From: Ralstonia mannitolilytica
Lineage (GTDB): Bacteria > Pseudomonadota > Gammaproteobacteria > Burkholderiales > Burkholderiaceae
Assembly (NCBI RefSeq): GCF_905397375.1
Contig: NZ_CAJPVG010000007.1
Location: forward strand, 124,001-188,000
Length of the DNA: 64,000 nucleotides
Reading direction: 5' to 3'
Shown: in pieces, positions 25,177 through 33,703 of the stretch
How the letters are laid out: every line of letters starts with the position of its first letter
Position numbering within the stretch: position 1 is the stretch's first letter
Position numbers and translations under genes: made by a program
The notes under the pieces: generated by a model
Database searches by the model: none
The model's input: the letters and a program-made list of their open reading frames with translations, nothing else
What the model was told of the DNA's origin: nothing

Positions 25177-26608
25177 TCCAGCGCCAGCGCAGTCCGGCCC
25201 CGCCCCCGCGCGAGCGCACAGCCTGCGTGCGCGGCTGGTGTTGTGGCTGGCACTGCCGCTGGTCGTCTATGTGGCGGCGGACGGCTGGCTGGACTTGGCG
25301 GCCGCACGCCACAACGCCGATCTCGTGCACTTTCATGCGCTCGACACGGCCGCGCAGATGATCAGCGGCCAGGTCGAATGGGACGACGGCCGCTTGCGCG
25401 TCTCGGTGCCGCCGGCCGCGCTGGCGGTGTTTGCCGCGCCCGAAAGCCCCGTGCGCGACCAGGTCACGTACCAGGTCAGCACCGAGCATGGCCGGCTGCT
25501 GGCCGGGCGGCTCGACTTCGGCACGCGCCCTGCGTTTGATGCGGCGGGCCTGGCGGACGCCGGCACCTACACCGATACCGTAGAGGGCCGGCCTGTGCAC
25601 GTGGCCGCCGTGGTGCGCACCATGTACGACGCCGGCCGCACCGAGCGCGTCGTCACGCGCGTCGCGCAAACCACGAACGGGCGCGACGCGATGATCCGCC
25701 AGTTGTGGTGGCCGGCCACGGTACGCCAGCTTGCGCTCGTGGGCCTGGCGCTGGCGATGATCCTCATCGGCCTGACGCTGGAGCTGCGACCGATCTTGCG
25801 GCTGGCCGGCAATGTGTCGGCACGCGCGCCCACCGACCTTGCGCCGCTCGACCCCGACGGCCTGCAGCACGAACTGCAGCCGATTGCCGGCGCGTTCAAC
25901 CAGTACCTGCAGCGTATTGCCGACAACGCGCTCACGCAGAAGCGCTTCATTGCCGATGCTGCCCACCAGATGCGCACGCCGCTGGCGATTCTCGATACGC
26001 AGATGCAGGTAGCAGCGCAAACCAACGCCGATGCCGCGCTCCACGAAGTCCTGAAGGCCGCGCGCACCAGCACGCGCAATCTGGCGGATCTCATCAACGA
26101 CTTGCTGCTCTTGTCTCAGGCCGAAGCCTCGGCCGCGACGAGCGAGGTGGTGGACCTCTCACAGGTGGCGCGCACCGTGCTGGAAGACCTCGCGCTGTTG
26201 GCCGATGGCCGCCGTATCGATCTGGGCATGGAGCCGGCCGAACAGCCGGTGTGGACAGTGGGCAACCGCACGCTGATCGCCGCCATGCTGTTCAACCTCG
26301 TCGATAACGCCGTGCGTTACACGCAGGAAGGTGGCCGCGTAACGGTGCAGGTTTCGGCGGACTACGGTTGGGCCATGCTGACCGTGATCGACAACGGCCC
26401 TGGCATTCCGCCCGAGGCCTATGCGCGCGTGTTCGAGCGGTTCACGCGCCTCGCGGTCCACACGCAAGGTAGCGGCCTCGGCCTGGCGATCGTGAGACAG
26501 ATCGTCGACCGCATGGGCGGGCAGATTGCGCTCGCACCCGGCCCGGGCGGCCAAGGCCTTGCCGTGACGGTGTGGCTACGTCGCGCCGACGTGCCGCCGG
26601 TCGCATGA
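25154..26608 (+). CDS. TctE-type sensor histidine kinase
   Basis: The 484-residue membrane kinase has a first transmembrane segment near residues 29-48, a periplasmic sensor region (about 50-185), a second segment near 196-212, the H-box FIADAAHQMRTPLAIL near residue 268, and a HATPase domain with N-box LVDNAVRYT, G1 DNGPGIP and G2 GSGLGLAIV. TctE-type kinases often sense uptake substrates, in some cases through a periplasmic binding protein; the divergent orphan binding protein fits that pattern. The start overlaps the regulator gene. Confidence 0.92.
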   Translation: MPPLRSPDPAPAQSGPAPARAHSLRARLVLWLALPLVVYVAADGWLDLAAARHNADLVHFHALDTAAQMISGQVEWDDGRLRVSVPPAALAVFAAPESPVRDQVTYQVSTEHGRLLAGRLDFGTRPAFDAAGLADAGTYTDTVEGRPVHVAAVVRTMYDAGRTERVVTRVAQTTNGRDAMIRQLWWPATVRQLALVGLALAMILIGLTLELRPILRLAGNVSARAPTDLAPLDPDGLQHELQPIAGAFNQYLQRIADNALTQKRFIADAAHQMRTPLAILDTQMQVAAQTNADAALHEVLKAARTSTRNLADLINDLLLLSQAEASAATSEVVDLSQVARTVLEDLALLADGRRIDLGMEPAEQPVWTVGNRTLIAAMLFNLVDNAVRYTQEGGRVTVQVSADYGWAMLTVIDNGPGIPPEAYARVFERFTRLAVHTQGSGLGLAIVRQIVDRMGGQIALAPGPGGQGLAVTVWLRRADVPPVA

Positions 26609-26736
26609 TCCGCACCGCTGCGTGACTGCACCGGCACCAATGGCAGATCCGGACAGAGCCGCGCCACCGTGCCGCAGCCAAAACAAACGGCCCTGCAAAA
26701 GGGGGCCGCTGTCCGGCTGATGCATGCACGCCCAAG

Positions 26737-26943
26737 TCAGGGCGCGTCCTTGGAAGACGTATCGCGTTCTTCCTCGCCGACCGGTTGGTGGTGCGATTTG
26801 CGGCCGCCCACCTCGCTCATGTCGCGCGCGCGCACTTCGGCTTCGCGCACGGTGGTGCCTTCTTCATCGGTTTCGGACACGTCGGTCAGATACGTGTCGT
26901 CGCCGGGCGGGTGCCCAGCGCCCTTCTGGTGTCGGCTGTTCAT
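26737..26943 (-). CDS. Small conserved-looking hydrophilic protein, 68 aa
   Basis: The 68-residue product begins MNSRHQKGAGHPPGDDTYL and is strongly charged with no hydrophobic segment or known domain. The middle is acidic (VSETDEEG) and the C-terminal half mixed. It lies 24 bp downstream of the DUF4142 gene on the same strand, suggesting a common transcript. Function is unknown; coding is supported by context and frame length only. Confidence 0.55.
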   Translation of the reverse strand: MNSRHQKGAGHPPGDDTYLTDVSETDEEGTTVREAEVRARDMSEVGGRKSHHQPVGEEERDTSSKDAP

Positions 26944-26967
26944 GATGGCCTCATCTCGGTGGGGTGA

Positions 26968-27510
26968 CTACTTGGCGGGCTTCAATTGCTGCGCCATCTG
27001 CAGGTGCTCGCGCAGCGCCGGCAGGTTGTGCGCGAAGAACGCCTTGATATCCGGATCCTTCGCGTTCTTGGCGGCCTGGTCGAACAGGGCCACGGCCTCC
27101 TTGTGGGCCTTCACGCCGATCTCTTCGGCATAGGCCTTGTCGAACTTCGCGCCGTCCATCGCGCTCAGCTTGTCGACCTTGGCGCGCTCGTCCGGGGGCA
27201 GCGAATCGGGCACGGTGATGCCCTTCTTGCCGGCCAGGCTCTTCAATTCGTCGCCGACGGCGGTGTGATCCTTCACCATGCGCTGCGCGAAGGCGCGTAC
27301 GTCTGGGTTGCTTGCCCGCGTGATGGCGGTCTGGCTGGCCTGCACTTCGAGCATGCCGGCCGCTGCCGCCTTGGTGACGTACGTGGTGTCGGCCTTGTCG
27401 GTGGCCGCCCCGGCCGCGCCCAGCGCGCCAAAGAACCCGAGGCTGCCGGCCAGGCATAGCGCCGCGATGCGTCGGGCGCCGAAGCGGTGCGTTGATGTGC
27501 TGTTCTGCAT
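26968..27510 (-). CDS. DUF4142-domain exported protein
   Basis: The 180-residue precursor has a signal peptide (about residues 1-36, ending GAA/ATDK). A DUF4142 helical domain follows: YVTKAAAAGMLEVQASQTAI, then NPDVRAFAQRMVKDHTAVGD. This ferritin-like helical family is common in stress-related loci of proteobacteria and its biochemical role is unclear. An AGGAGGA ribosome site precedes the ATG at 27510. It sits between the 68-aa protein and the DUF2795 protein, all on the minus strand. Confidence 0.88.
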   Translation of the reverse strand: MQNSTSTHRFGARRIAALCLAGSLGFFGALGAAGAATDKADTTYVTKAAAAGMLEVQASQTAITRASNPDVRAFAQRMVKDHTAVGDELKSLAGKKGITVPDSLPPDERAKVDKLSAMDGAKFDKAYAEEIGVKAHKEAVALFDQAAKNAKDPDIKAFFAHNLPALREHLQMAQQLKPAK

Positions 27511-27535
27511 GGAATCGTCCTCCTGTGCGTGGCTG

Positions 27536-27928
27536 TCACATTTCGTGGCCGATGGCCTTGGAAACGGCTGCCGGCGTGTCGTACTCGTCGTCCGGCATGT
27601 CGCGCAGGGTCTGCAGGGTGCTGTCGTCTGCACCGTTGGCCTGCGCCGTTTCCAGCAGGTCTTGCTTGCGCGCCGGGTACGAAGCCCCCTTCAGCGCCTT
27701 CTGGATGCCGATGGGCGAATGCTTGGCATGCTCGCGGGTGCCGCTGCCGCCATGTGCGCCGCGCTCGTTGGACTTGGCGCCCGCGCGTTCGCTCGATTTG
27801 CCGTGGCTGGCGTGGCTGCTGCGCTCCTTCGACGCGTCCTTCGATGCGCTGCTGTGCTTGCCGTGGGACGTCGATTTGGCATGCGATGCGTGCTTGCTCC
27901 TGTCGCTCTTGTCGCGAGTCGATTTCAT
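27536..27928 (-). CDS. DUF2795 protein with a long Lys/Ser/His-rich N-terminus
   Basis: The 130-residue protein has a C-terminal DUF2795 domain (SPIGIQKALKGASYPARKQD to the end), whose function is unknown. The first 70 residues are low complexity and basic, dominated by Ser, Lys, His, Ala and Arg (SKHASHAKSTSHGKHSS). They resemble an unstructured nucleic-acid-binding tail. The start at 27928 is supported by GGAGGTG just upstream. It is 25 bp upstream of the DUF4142 gene on the same strand. Confidence 0.85.
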   Translation of the reverse strand: MKSTRDKSDRSKHASHAKSTSHGKHSSASKDASKERSSHASHGKSSERAGAKSNERGAHGGSGTREHAKHSPIGIQKALKGASYPARKQDLLETAQANGADDSTLQTLRDMPDDEYDTPAAVSKAIGHEM

Positions 27929-28051
27929 GACACCTCCGCTGATCTGTTGAACGGGCCGACACCGGAATGGCGCGGCCGACAGCGGTTGTGCAGCACCGAA
28001 CATGCCTGCCCGCAGGTCAGGAGGCAGACGCCGCAGCGGAGTGAGACGACG

Positions 28052-28534
28052 CTACGCGCGCGGCACCGCCTTGCCGGGCCCAACTGGCATGGGCAGCGGT
28101 ATGGCAGCTCCCAGCACACGGCTCACAGCGCGGGGCTTGTCGACGAGGTCCTGCAGCGAATAGCGATCGAGCACATCAAAGTACGCCTGCAACGCCGCGT
28201 GCAGCACGCCGCGCAGGCCGCACACGCGCGTGATGACGCAGTGGTTGTCGTCGGCATGGAAGCACTCGACCATGCGGAAGTCCGGTTCCGTGGCGCGCAC
28301 CACGTCGCCAAGGTTGATCTCGGCGGCAGGCCGACCCAGCGTGATGCCGCCGGCGCGGCCGCGCACGGTGCGCAGGAAGCCGTCCTGCCCCAACTGCTGG
28401 ACGATCTTGATGAGGTGGTTTTTCGGAATGCCGAAGGTGTCCGCGATGCGCTGGATCGTGACGAGCTCGTCCGGATGCACGGCCACGTAGATGAGCGTGC
28501 GCAGGGCGTAGTCGGTGTAGTCGGTCAGTCGCAT
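28052..28534 (-). CDS. nsrR: Nitric-oxide-sensing Rrf2-family repressor NsrR
   Basis: NsrR is an iron-sulfur repressor that loses DNA binding when its cluster reacts with NO. The 160-residue protein starts MRLTDYTDYALRTLIYVAV and has the winged helix (VTIQRIADTFGIPKNHLIKI). Three candidate cluster cysteines are C91, C99 and C105. The Asp at position 8, reported as a cluster ligand in some NsrR proteins, is present. It is divergent from hmp, with a palindromic NsrR-type site between them, and nnrS follows hmp. Confidence 0.95.
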   Translation of the reverse strand: MRLTDYTDYALRTLIYVAVHPDELVTIQRIADTFGIPKNHLIKIVQQLGQDGFLRTVRGRAGGITLGRPAAEINLGDVVRATEPDFRMVECFHADDNHCVITRVCGLRGVLHAALQAYFDVLDRYSLQDLVDKPRAVSRVLGAAIPLPMPVGPGKAVPRA

Positions 28535-28623
28535 GGCGGGCTGCGGAAAACATTCAGAAGAGCCGAATCTTATCGGGGAAGCCGCCCGGGCGATGCGCCG
28601 CTTTGCCGCAGTTCATTTTGTTG

Positions 28624-28645
28624 TATTAAAAATGCATCTTTAATA
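28624..28645. promoter_or_regulatory. NsrR operator in the nsrR-hmp divergent promoter region
   Basis: A 22-bp dyad reads TATTAAA, then A-ATGCAT-C, then TTTAATA; the outer 7-bp arms are perfect. It contains the ATGCAT core typical of NsrR sites (AAGATGCAT-type half-sites). A second ATGCAT within GATGCATC lies at 28718-28725, nearer the hmp start. Confidence 0.8.
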
Positions 28646-28747
28646 GAATCCAACGCAAGCGGTTGCCTGGTTCGCGGGCACGTCGGCACGCAGGCTGGCG
28701 CTTCCGCGTTTTATTTGATGCATCTACTACGCATATTTGGAGCCAGC

Positions 28748-29953
28748 ATGCTGTCCGAAAAATCCCGGCCTTTCATTGACGCCAGTGTTCCCGTCCTGCG
28801 CCAGCACGGGCTGACGATCACGCAGACGTTCTACCGCAACCTGTTCGCCAGCCATCCGGAGCTGACGAACGTGTTCAACATGGGCAACCAGGCGAACGGG
28901 CTGCAGCAGCAATCGCTGGCGTCTGCCGTGTTTGCGTACGCCGCCAACTACGGCAACAACGCGGCGCTTGCGCCGGTGGTCAACCGCATCGTGCACAAGC
29001 ATGCTGCCGTGGGCATCAAGCCGAGCCACTACCCGATCGTTGCGCGCCACCTGCTTGGCGCGATTGCCGAGGTGCTGGGCGACGCCGCCACGCCCGAGCT
29101 GATCGCCGCCTGGGACGAGGCGTACTGGCTGCTGGCCGCCGAGCTGATCGCCGCCGAAGCACGCCTGTACCAGCACAGCGGCAGCGGCCCGGACCACCGC
29201 CAGCCCGTGCGCATTGTCGAACGTCGCGAGCAGGCGGTCGACGTGGTCTCGCTCACGCTCGAAGCCGTGGGCGATGCCCCGCTGGGCGATTTCCTGCCGG
29301 GCCAGTACATCTCGGTGCAGGTGGAGCTTGCGCCGGGCGTACTGCAGCAGCGCCAGTACAGCCTGTCGGATGCGCCGAACGGCCGCACGTGGCGCATCTC
29401 GGTCAAGCGGGATGCCGGCGATGCAGACCGCCCTGCCGGGACCGTGTCGAACTGGCTGCATGCCAACGCGCGCGAGGGTGAGGTGCTGCTCGTCAGCCGG
29501 CCCTATGGCGATTTCGTGCCGCAGCTCGCCACCGGCAATCCCATCGTGCTGATGTCGGCCGGCGTCGGCATCACGCCGATGATCGCGACGCTGAACACGC
29601 TCGCGCAGCAGAACAGCGCGCGCAGGGTCGTGTTCGGCCATGCCGACCGCGCCGCATCGCACGTCGCCCACGCCGACGATCTGGAGCGTGCCGCGCAGGC
29701 GTTGCCGGCGTTCGAGGCGCATGTGTTCCTCGAATCGGGCGAGGCCGTCGAGTTTGCCGCGCGTCCGGCGCAGCCGGGCCGCATGGCGGTCGACGCCTTC
29801 CTGCGCGATGACACGACCGATGCGGATTTCTACCTCTGCGGCCCGCTGCCCTTCATGCAGGCGCAACGCGCGGCGCTGCTCGCCAATGGCGTGCCGGCCG
29901 AGCGCATCCACCGCGAGGTGTTCGGGCCCGACCTGCTTGACGACATCCTTTAA
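28748..29953 (+). CDS. hmp: Flavohemoprotein, nitric oxide dioxygenase Hmp
   Basis: Hmp oxidises NO to nitrate using O2 and NAD(P)H. The 401-residue protein has a globin domain (1-140; FYRNLFASHPELTNVFNMGN, distal and proximal His region AAVGIKPSHYPIVARHLL), an FAD domain with RQYSLSDAPNGRTWRISVKR, and a NAD domain with SAGVGITPMIATL and CGPLPFMQAQ at the end. The start codon at 28748 begins MLSEKSRPFID, the usual family start. nnrS follows directly and nsrR is divergent. Confidence 0.97.
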   Translation: MLSEKSRPFIDASVPVLRQHGLTITQTFYRNLFASHPELTNVFNMGNQANGLQQQSLASAVFAYAANYGNNAALAPVVNRIVHKHAAVGIKPSHYPIVARHLLGAIAEVLGDAATPELIAAWDEAYWLLAAELIAAEARLYQHSGSGPDHRQPVRIVERREQAVDVVSLTLEAVGDAPLGDFLPGQYISVQVELAPGVLQQRQYSLSDAPNGRTWRISVKRDAGDADRPAGTVSNWLHANAREGEVLLVSRPYGDFVPQLATGNPIVLMSAGVGITPMIATLNTLAQQNSARRVVFGHADRAASHVAHADDLERAAQALPAFEAHVFLESGEAVEFAARPAQPGRMAVDAFLRDDTTDADFYLCGPLPFMQAQRAALLANGVPAERIHREVFGPDLLDDIL

Positions 29954-29974
29954 GTGCGCCCGCCGCCCAACACC

Positions 29975-31195
29975 ATGTCCCGCCCAGCCCCGGTGCAACG
30001 GATCCTTGCCGGCCAGCCCGCCGTGGACGGCCGCCCACGTTACGCGGGGCCGCCCATCCTGGCGCTCGGCTTCCGGCCGTTCTATCTGCTGGCGGCAGCG
30101 TTTGCCGCGCTCGGGATGGCGCTGTGGGCGGGGTCGCTGCTGGGGTGGCTGCCCGCGGCGCTGGGCCCGTCGACGATGGCGCCGCTGTTCTGGCACGCGC
30201 ACGAAATGGTGTTCGGCTTTGCTGCTGCCGTGGTGGTCGGCTTCCTTTTCACCGCCGGCAAGAACTGGACGGGGCTGCAGACGCCGCGAGGCATGCATCT
30301 CGCCGCGCTTGCCGCGTTGTGGCTCGCCGCGCGCGTACTGATGTGGACGGGCCCTGCGCCCTTGGCTGTGGCGGTGGACGTGGCCTTTCTGCCGCTGTGC
30401 GGCGTGACATTCCTGCGCATCCTGCGGCGCGCGAAAAGCGTGCGCAACTACGGCCTGGCGATTGCGCTGCTGGTGCTGGGCACCATCAACGCCGGCTTCC
30501 ATGCGGCGCTCCTCTGCGGCGAGCCCCTCGTCGCGCTGCGTTGCCTTGACGCGGCGGCGGGCCTCGTCTGCGTGTTCGTCACCGTGATCGGCGGGCGCGT
30601 GTTCCCGATGTTGACGGCCAACGCCATCCCGGACGTGCGCGTCCGCACCGTGGTCTGGGCGGAGCGCGCGATCGTGCCTGCAACGGCCCTGGCCGTGGTG
30701 GTGCTGGCGGCGCCTGTGGAAGGCATCGTGCCGGCCATTGTGTTCGCCGCGGCGGCGGTGCTTCACGGCGCCCGCTGGAGCGGCTGGGATACGCGCCGCA
30801 CGTTGCGCACGCCCATGGTCGCCATCCTGCATGTGGCCTATGGGTTCTTGCCGATCGGCTTTGCGATGCTGGCGGCCGCGGCGCTTGGCTGGGGCAGCCG
30901 CTCCACCGCGCTGCATGCCCTGACCGCAGGCGCGATCGGCTGCGCCATCGTCGGCATGATCACGCGCACGGCACTGGGCCACACCGGCCGGCTGCTGCGC
31001 ACGGGCGGCGCCGAGAACTTCGCCTACGCCGCCATCGCGCTGGCTGCCATCGTGCGCGTTGCCGGGCCGGCGCTGCTGCCGCGCGGCGTGTGGATCGGCG
31101 CGGCCAGCGCGTTGTGGGTCGCCGGGTTTGCGGCCTACCTGTGGCGCTACACCCCGTGGCTGATGACCGCGCGCGTGGACGGCCGCGAGGGCTGA
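29975..31195 (+). CDS. nnrS: NnrS-family membrane heme-copper protein
   Basis: NnrS is an inner-membrane protein linked to NO and nitrosative-stress tolerance. The 406-residue protein has the family pattern GPPILALGFRPFYLLAA, the metal-site stretch FWHAHEMVFGF, VVGFLFTAGKNWTG, and a run of about twelve hydrophobic segments. The ATG at 29975 was preferred, though a GTG directly abutting the hmp stop (29954) is also possible. It is cotranscribed with hmp by position. Confidence 0.92.
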   Translation: MSRPAPVQRILAGQPAVDGRPRYAGPPILALGFRPFYLLAAAFAALGMALWAGSLLGWLPAALGPSTMAPLFWHAHEMVFGFAAAVVVGFLFTAGKNWTGLQTPRGMHLAALAALWLAARVLMWTGPAPLAVAVDVAFLPLCGVTFLRILRRAKSVRNYGLAIALLVLGTINAGFHAALLCGEPLVALRCLDAAAGLVCVFVTVIGGRVFPMLTANAIPDVRVRTVVWAERAIVPATALAVVVLAAPVEGIVPAIVFAAAAVLHGARWSGWDTRRTLRTPMVAILHVAYGFLPIGFAMLAAAALGWGSRSTALHALTAGAIGCAIVGMITRTALGHTGRLLRTGGAENFAYAAIALAAIVRVAGPALLPRGVWIGAASALWVAGFAAYLWRYTPWLMTARVDGREG

Positions 31196-31240
31196 ACGTC
31201 GCCGTAGAATGGCGCAGCCCACTCGCCCACTGCGCCCACG

Positions 31241-32698
31241 ATGGATGTCCATCTGACGATCCACGGCCGGCATGACCTTGCCGGCCAGCTCTATCGGCAG
31301 CTCCGCACCGCCATCCTCGATGGCCGGCTCGTGCCGGGCGAGCGGCTACCCTCCACGCGCGACCTTGCGCTGCAGATCGGCGTATCCCGCAAGACGACGC
31401 TGGACGTGTTCGAGCGTCTGGTGGCGGAGGGCTACCTGCAATCGCGCCCCGGCTCGGGCACGTTTGTCGCCGAGGCCGCCGAAGGTTTGCGTGCGCGCAC
31501 GCCGCCGGCATCGGCCGCCGCCCAGCTCGGCTCGCCCACGCTGCCCGTGCGCCGGTTTGACACGCCGTGGAACGAGGTGCCGGCCGTGCTGCCGATGCCG
31601 CGCGCCAACGTGGTGTACGACTTTGCCGGCGGCGTGACCGAGAAGCGCCTCTTCCCCTTCGACGCATGGCGCCGCTGCGTGGCGCACGCCCTGCGCCAGC
31701 AGGCACGCGGGCGCGGCGGCTATCACGATCCGGGCGGGGACCAGGCGCTGCGGCTGGCGGTTTCGCGCTATCTCGCCTTCAGCCGTGCGGTGGTGTGTGC
31801 GTGGGCGGACATCATCGTCACGCATGGCGCGCAGCAGGCCATCGACCTCATCGCGCGGGTGCTGGTGCGCCCCGGCGATACGGTGGCGGTGGAGGACCCC
31901 GGCTATCCGCCCGTGCGCATCGCTCTGCAGGCGCTCGGCGCGAACGTCGTGCCGGTGCCGGTGGATGCGCAGGGCTTGGTCGTCGAGGCACTGCCGCCGC
32001 AGGCCAGGCTCGTCTACGTGACGCCATCGCACCAGTTTCCGCTCGGCATGCCGATGAGCCTCGCGCGCCGCGCGCAACTGCTCGACTGGGCGCAACGTCA
32101 TGACGCGCTGATCGTCGAAGACGATTACGACAGCGAATTCCGCTTCGACGGCCGCCCGATGGAATCGCTCAAGAGCCTCGATGCCGCCGGCTGCGTGGCC
32201 TACGTGGGGACGTTCTCCAAGACGATCTTCCCGGAGCTGCGCATCGGCTACATGGTGCCACCGGGCTCCCTGGTGGCGCCGCTGCGGCACGCCAAGCAGG
32301 TGGCCGACTGGCACAGCGAATCGCTCATGCAGGCGGCGCTGGCCAAGTTCATGCTCGATGGCGATTTCGCCAAGCACCTGCGCCGCATGCACAAGGAATA
32401 TGCGGCCCGGCGCACGGCGCTGCTGCGGCATCTGCGAGGCCCGCTGGCGCCGTGGCTGGCACCGTTGCCGTCTGCCGCGGGCATTCACATGGCGGCGCGC
32501 GTGCAGGCGCGGCTGCCGGAAGCGGAGCTGCTCCAGATCGCGCACAGCGTTGGCGTGGGCCTGTACGGCACGGCGCGGATGTTCGTGGCGCAGCCGCCGC
32601 AGCCCGGCCTGCTGCTCGGCTACGGGCATGTGAACGTGGCGGAGATCGACACGGCGCTCGGCAAGCTGGCAGAAGCGCTCGGCAAGGTGGCTACCTGA
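31241..32698 (+). CDS. MocR/PdxR-type GntR regulator with aminotransferase domain
   Basis: The 485-residue regulator joins a GntR winged helix (about 1-75; LYRQLRTAILDGRLVPGERL, then LALQIGVSRKT) to a fold-type I aminotransferase-like domain. PLP-site features are visible: GGYHDPGGDQALR, DDYDSEFRFD and the Schiff-base Lys in YVGTFSKTIFPELR. MocR proteins sense PLP or amine ligands. The next two small genes are codirectional, at gaps of 86 and 49 bp, and may be its targets. The regulon is not otherwise identifiable. Confidence 0.93.
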   Translation: MDVHLTIHGRHDLAGQLYRQLRTAILDGRLVPGERLPSTRDLALQIGVSRKTTLDVFERLVAEGYLQSRPGSGTFVAEAAEGLRARTPPASAAAQLGSPTLPVRRFDTPWNEVPAVLPMPRANVVYDFAGGVTEKRLFPFDAWRRCVAHALRQQARGRGGYHDPGGDQALRLAVSRYLAFSRAVVCAWADIIVTHGAQQAIDLIARVLVRPGDTVAVEDPGYPPVRIALQALGANVVPVPVDAQGLVVEALPPQARLVYVTPSHQFPLGMPMSLARRAQLLDWAQRHDALIVEDDYDSEFRFDGRPMESLKSLDAAGCVAYVGTFSKTIFPELRIGYMVPPGSLVAPLRHAKQVADWHSESLMQAALAKFMLDGDFAKHLRRMHKEYAARRTALLRHLRGPLAPWLAPLPSAAGIHMAARVQARLPEAELLQIAHSVGVGLYGTARMFVAQPPQPGLLLGYGHVNVAEIDTALGKLAEALGKVAT

Positions 32699-32784
32699 TA
32701 TTCACGCCGATTGGCGATTCCACGGCGCCACGGTGGACCCTAGACTGCCTTCGATCCTCCAGCACGAAACCCCAGGAGCCCGCC

Positions 32785-33222
32785 ATGGAACCCCGCCTCG
32801 ATTTCTACCAGAGCAACCCCGCCGCCATCCAGGCCGTCATGGGCCTCGAAAAAGCCCTGGGCAAAAGCTCGCTCGAAAAACCGCTGACCGAACTCGTGCG
32901 CCTGCGCGCCTCGCAGATCAACGGCTGCGCCTATTGCGTTGACATGCACAGCGCCGATGCGCGCAAGGCCGGCGAAGACGAGCGGCGCCTGGCCGCGGTG
33001 TGCGTCTGGCAGGAGACGCCGTTCTTCACCGACCGCGAACGCGCCGCGCTGGCGTGGACCGAGGCCGTCACGCGCGTCGGCGAAACGCGCGTGCCCGACG
33101 ACGTGTGGCAGGCCGCGCGCGCGCAGTTTTCCGACGCCGAGCTGGTCGACCTGACGCTGCTGGTCTGCACCATCAACACGTGGAACCGCCTGGCGGTCAG
33201 TTTCCGTAAACTGCCGGCCTGA
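32785..33222 (+). CDS. AhpD-like carboxymuconolactone decarboxylase family protein
   Basis: The 145-residue helical protein has the AhpD-type redox motif CAYCVDMHSADARK near residue 51, with two Cys and the conserved His. AhpD-like proteins act as thiol peroxidases or reductases. The start at 32785 is preceded by CCCAGGAGCCCGCC, a clear ribosome site. It sits downstream of a MocR regulator and upstream of a small SRPBCC-like protein, all in one direction. Confidence 0.9.
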   Translation: MEPRLDFYQSNPAAIQAVMGLEKALGKSSLEKPLTELVRLRASQINGCAYCVDMHSADARKAGEDERRLAAVCVWQETPFFTDRERAALAWTEAVTRVGETRVPDDVWQAARAQFSDAELVDLTLLVCTINTWNRLAVSFRKLPA

Positions 33223-33271
33223 GCGCCGCCTATACTGCCCGGCACCGGCGCGCGCCGCACACGGAGGCCTC

Positions 33272-33700
33272 ATGCTGCACAACGTCCGCACCCTGAGCAT
33301 CAACGTCGAACGCCACTTTGACGACGTGGCCGCGTTCCTCGCCGAGCCGCTGAATTTCCCGATCTGGGCGACCGGCTTGTCCGAAGGGCTCGCACCCGGC
33401 ACGCAGGGTTCTGGCGCGGCGCCTGACGAATGGATTGCCAAGGCGCCTGCCGGCACCGATGGCAACGTGTTCATCCGCTTCAGCCCGCCCAACGACTTCG
33501 GCATCGCCGACCACTGGGTGCGGATGCCCGACGGCAATGTCGTCTATGTGCCGCTGCGCGTGGTGCGTAATGGCCCCGGCACCACGGTCTCGCTCACGCT
33601 GTTTCAGCAGCCCAACATGGACGACGCGCAGTTCGAAGCCGATGCCGAATGGGTGCAGCGCGACCTGGTGAAGCTCAAGACGGTGCTCGAAGCCGAGTAG
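33272..33700 (+). CDS. SRPBCC-like small protein, 142 aa
   Basis: The protein begins MLHNVRTLSINVERHFDDVA and has the profile of a polyketide-cyclase/SRPBCC fold: an N-terminal beta-strand, the FLAEPLNFPIWAT helix and wall, alternating strands, and a long C-terminal helix (DDAQFEADAEWVQRDLVKLK). No catalytic residue can be named. It ends the MocR-AhpD-like gene row and converges on the MFS gene, stops 3 bp apart. Assignment is by pattern only. Confidence 0.7.
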   Translation: MLHNVRTLSINVERHFDDVAAFLAEPLNFPIWATGLSEGLAPGTQGSGAAPDEWIAKAPAGTDGNVFIRFSPPNDFGIADHWVRMPDGNVVYVPLRVVRNGPGTTVSLTLFQQPNMDDAQFEADAEWVQRDLVKLKTVLEAE

Positions 33701-33703
33701 CGC

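Noticed and set aside
28727..31273. 848-residue frame opposite hmp and nnrS
   Set aside because: Runs across two well-supported genes and is low-complexity Arg/Gln/His; not a real protein.
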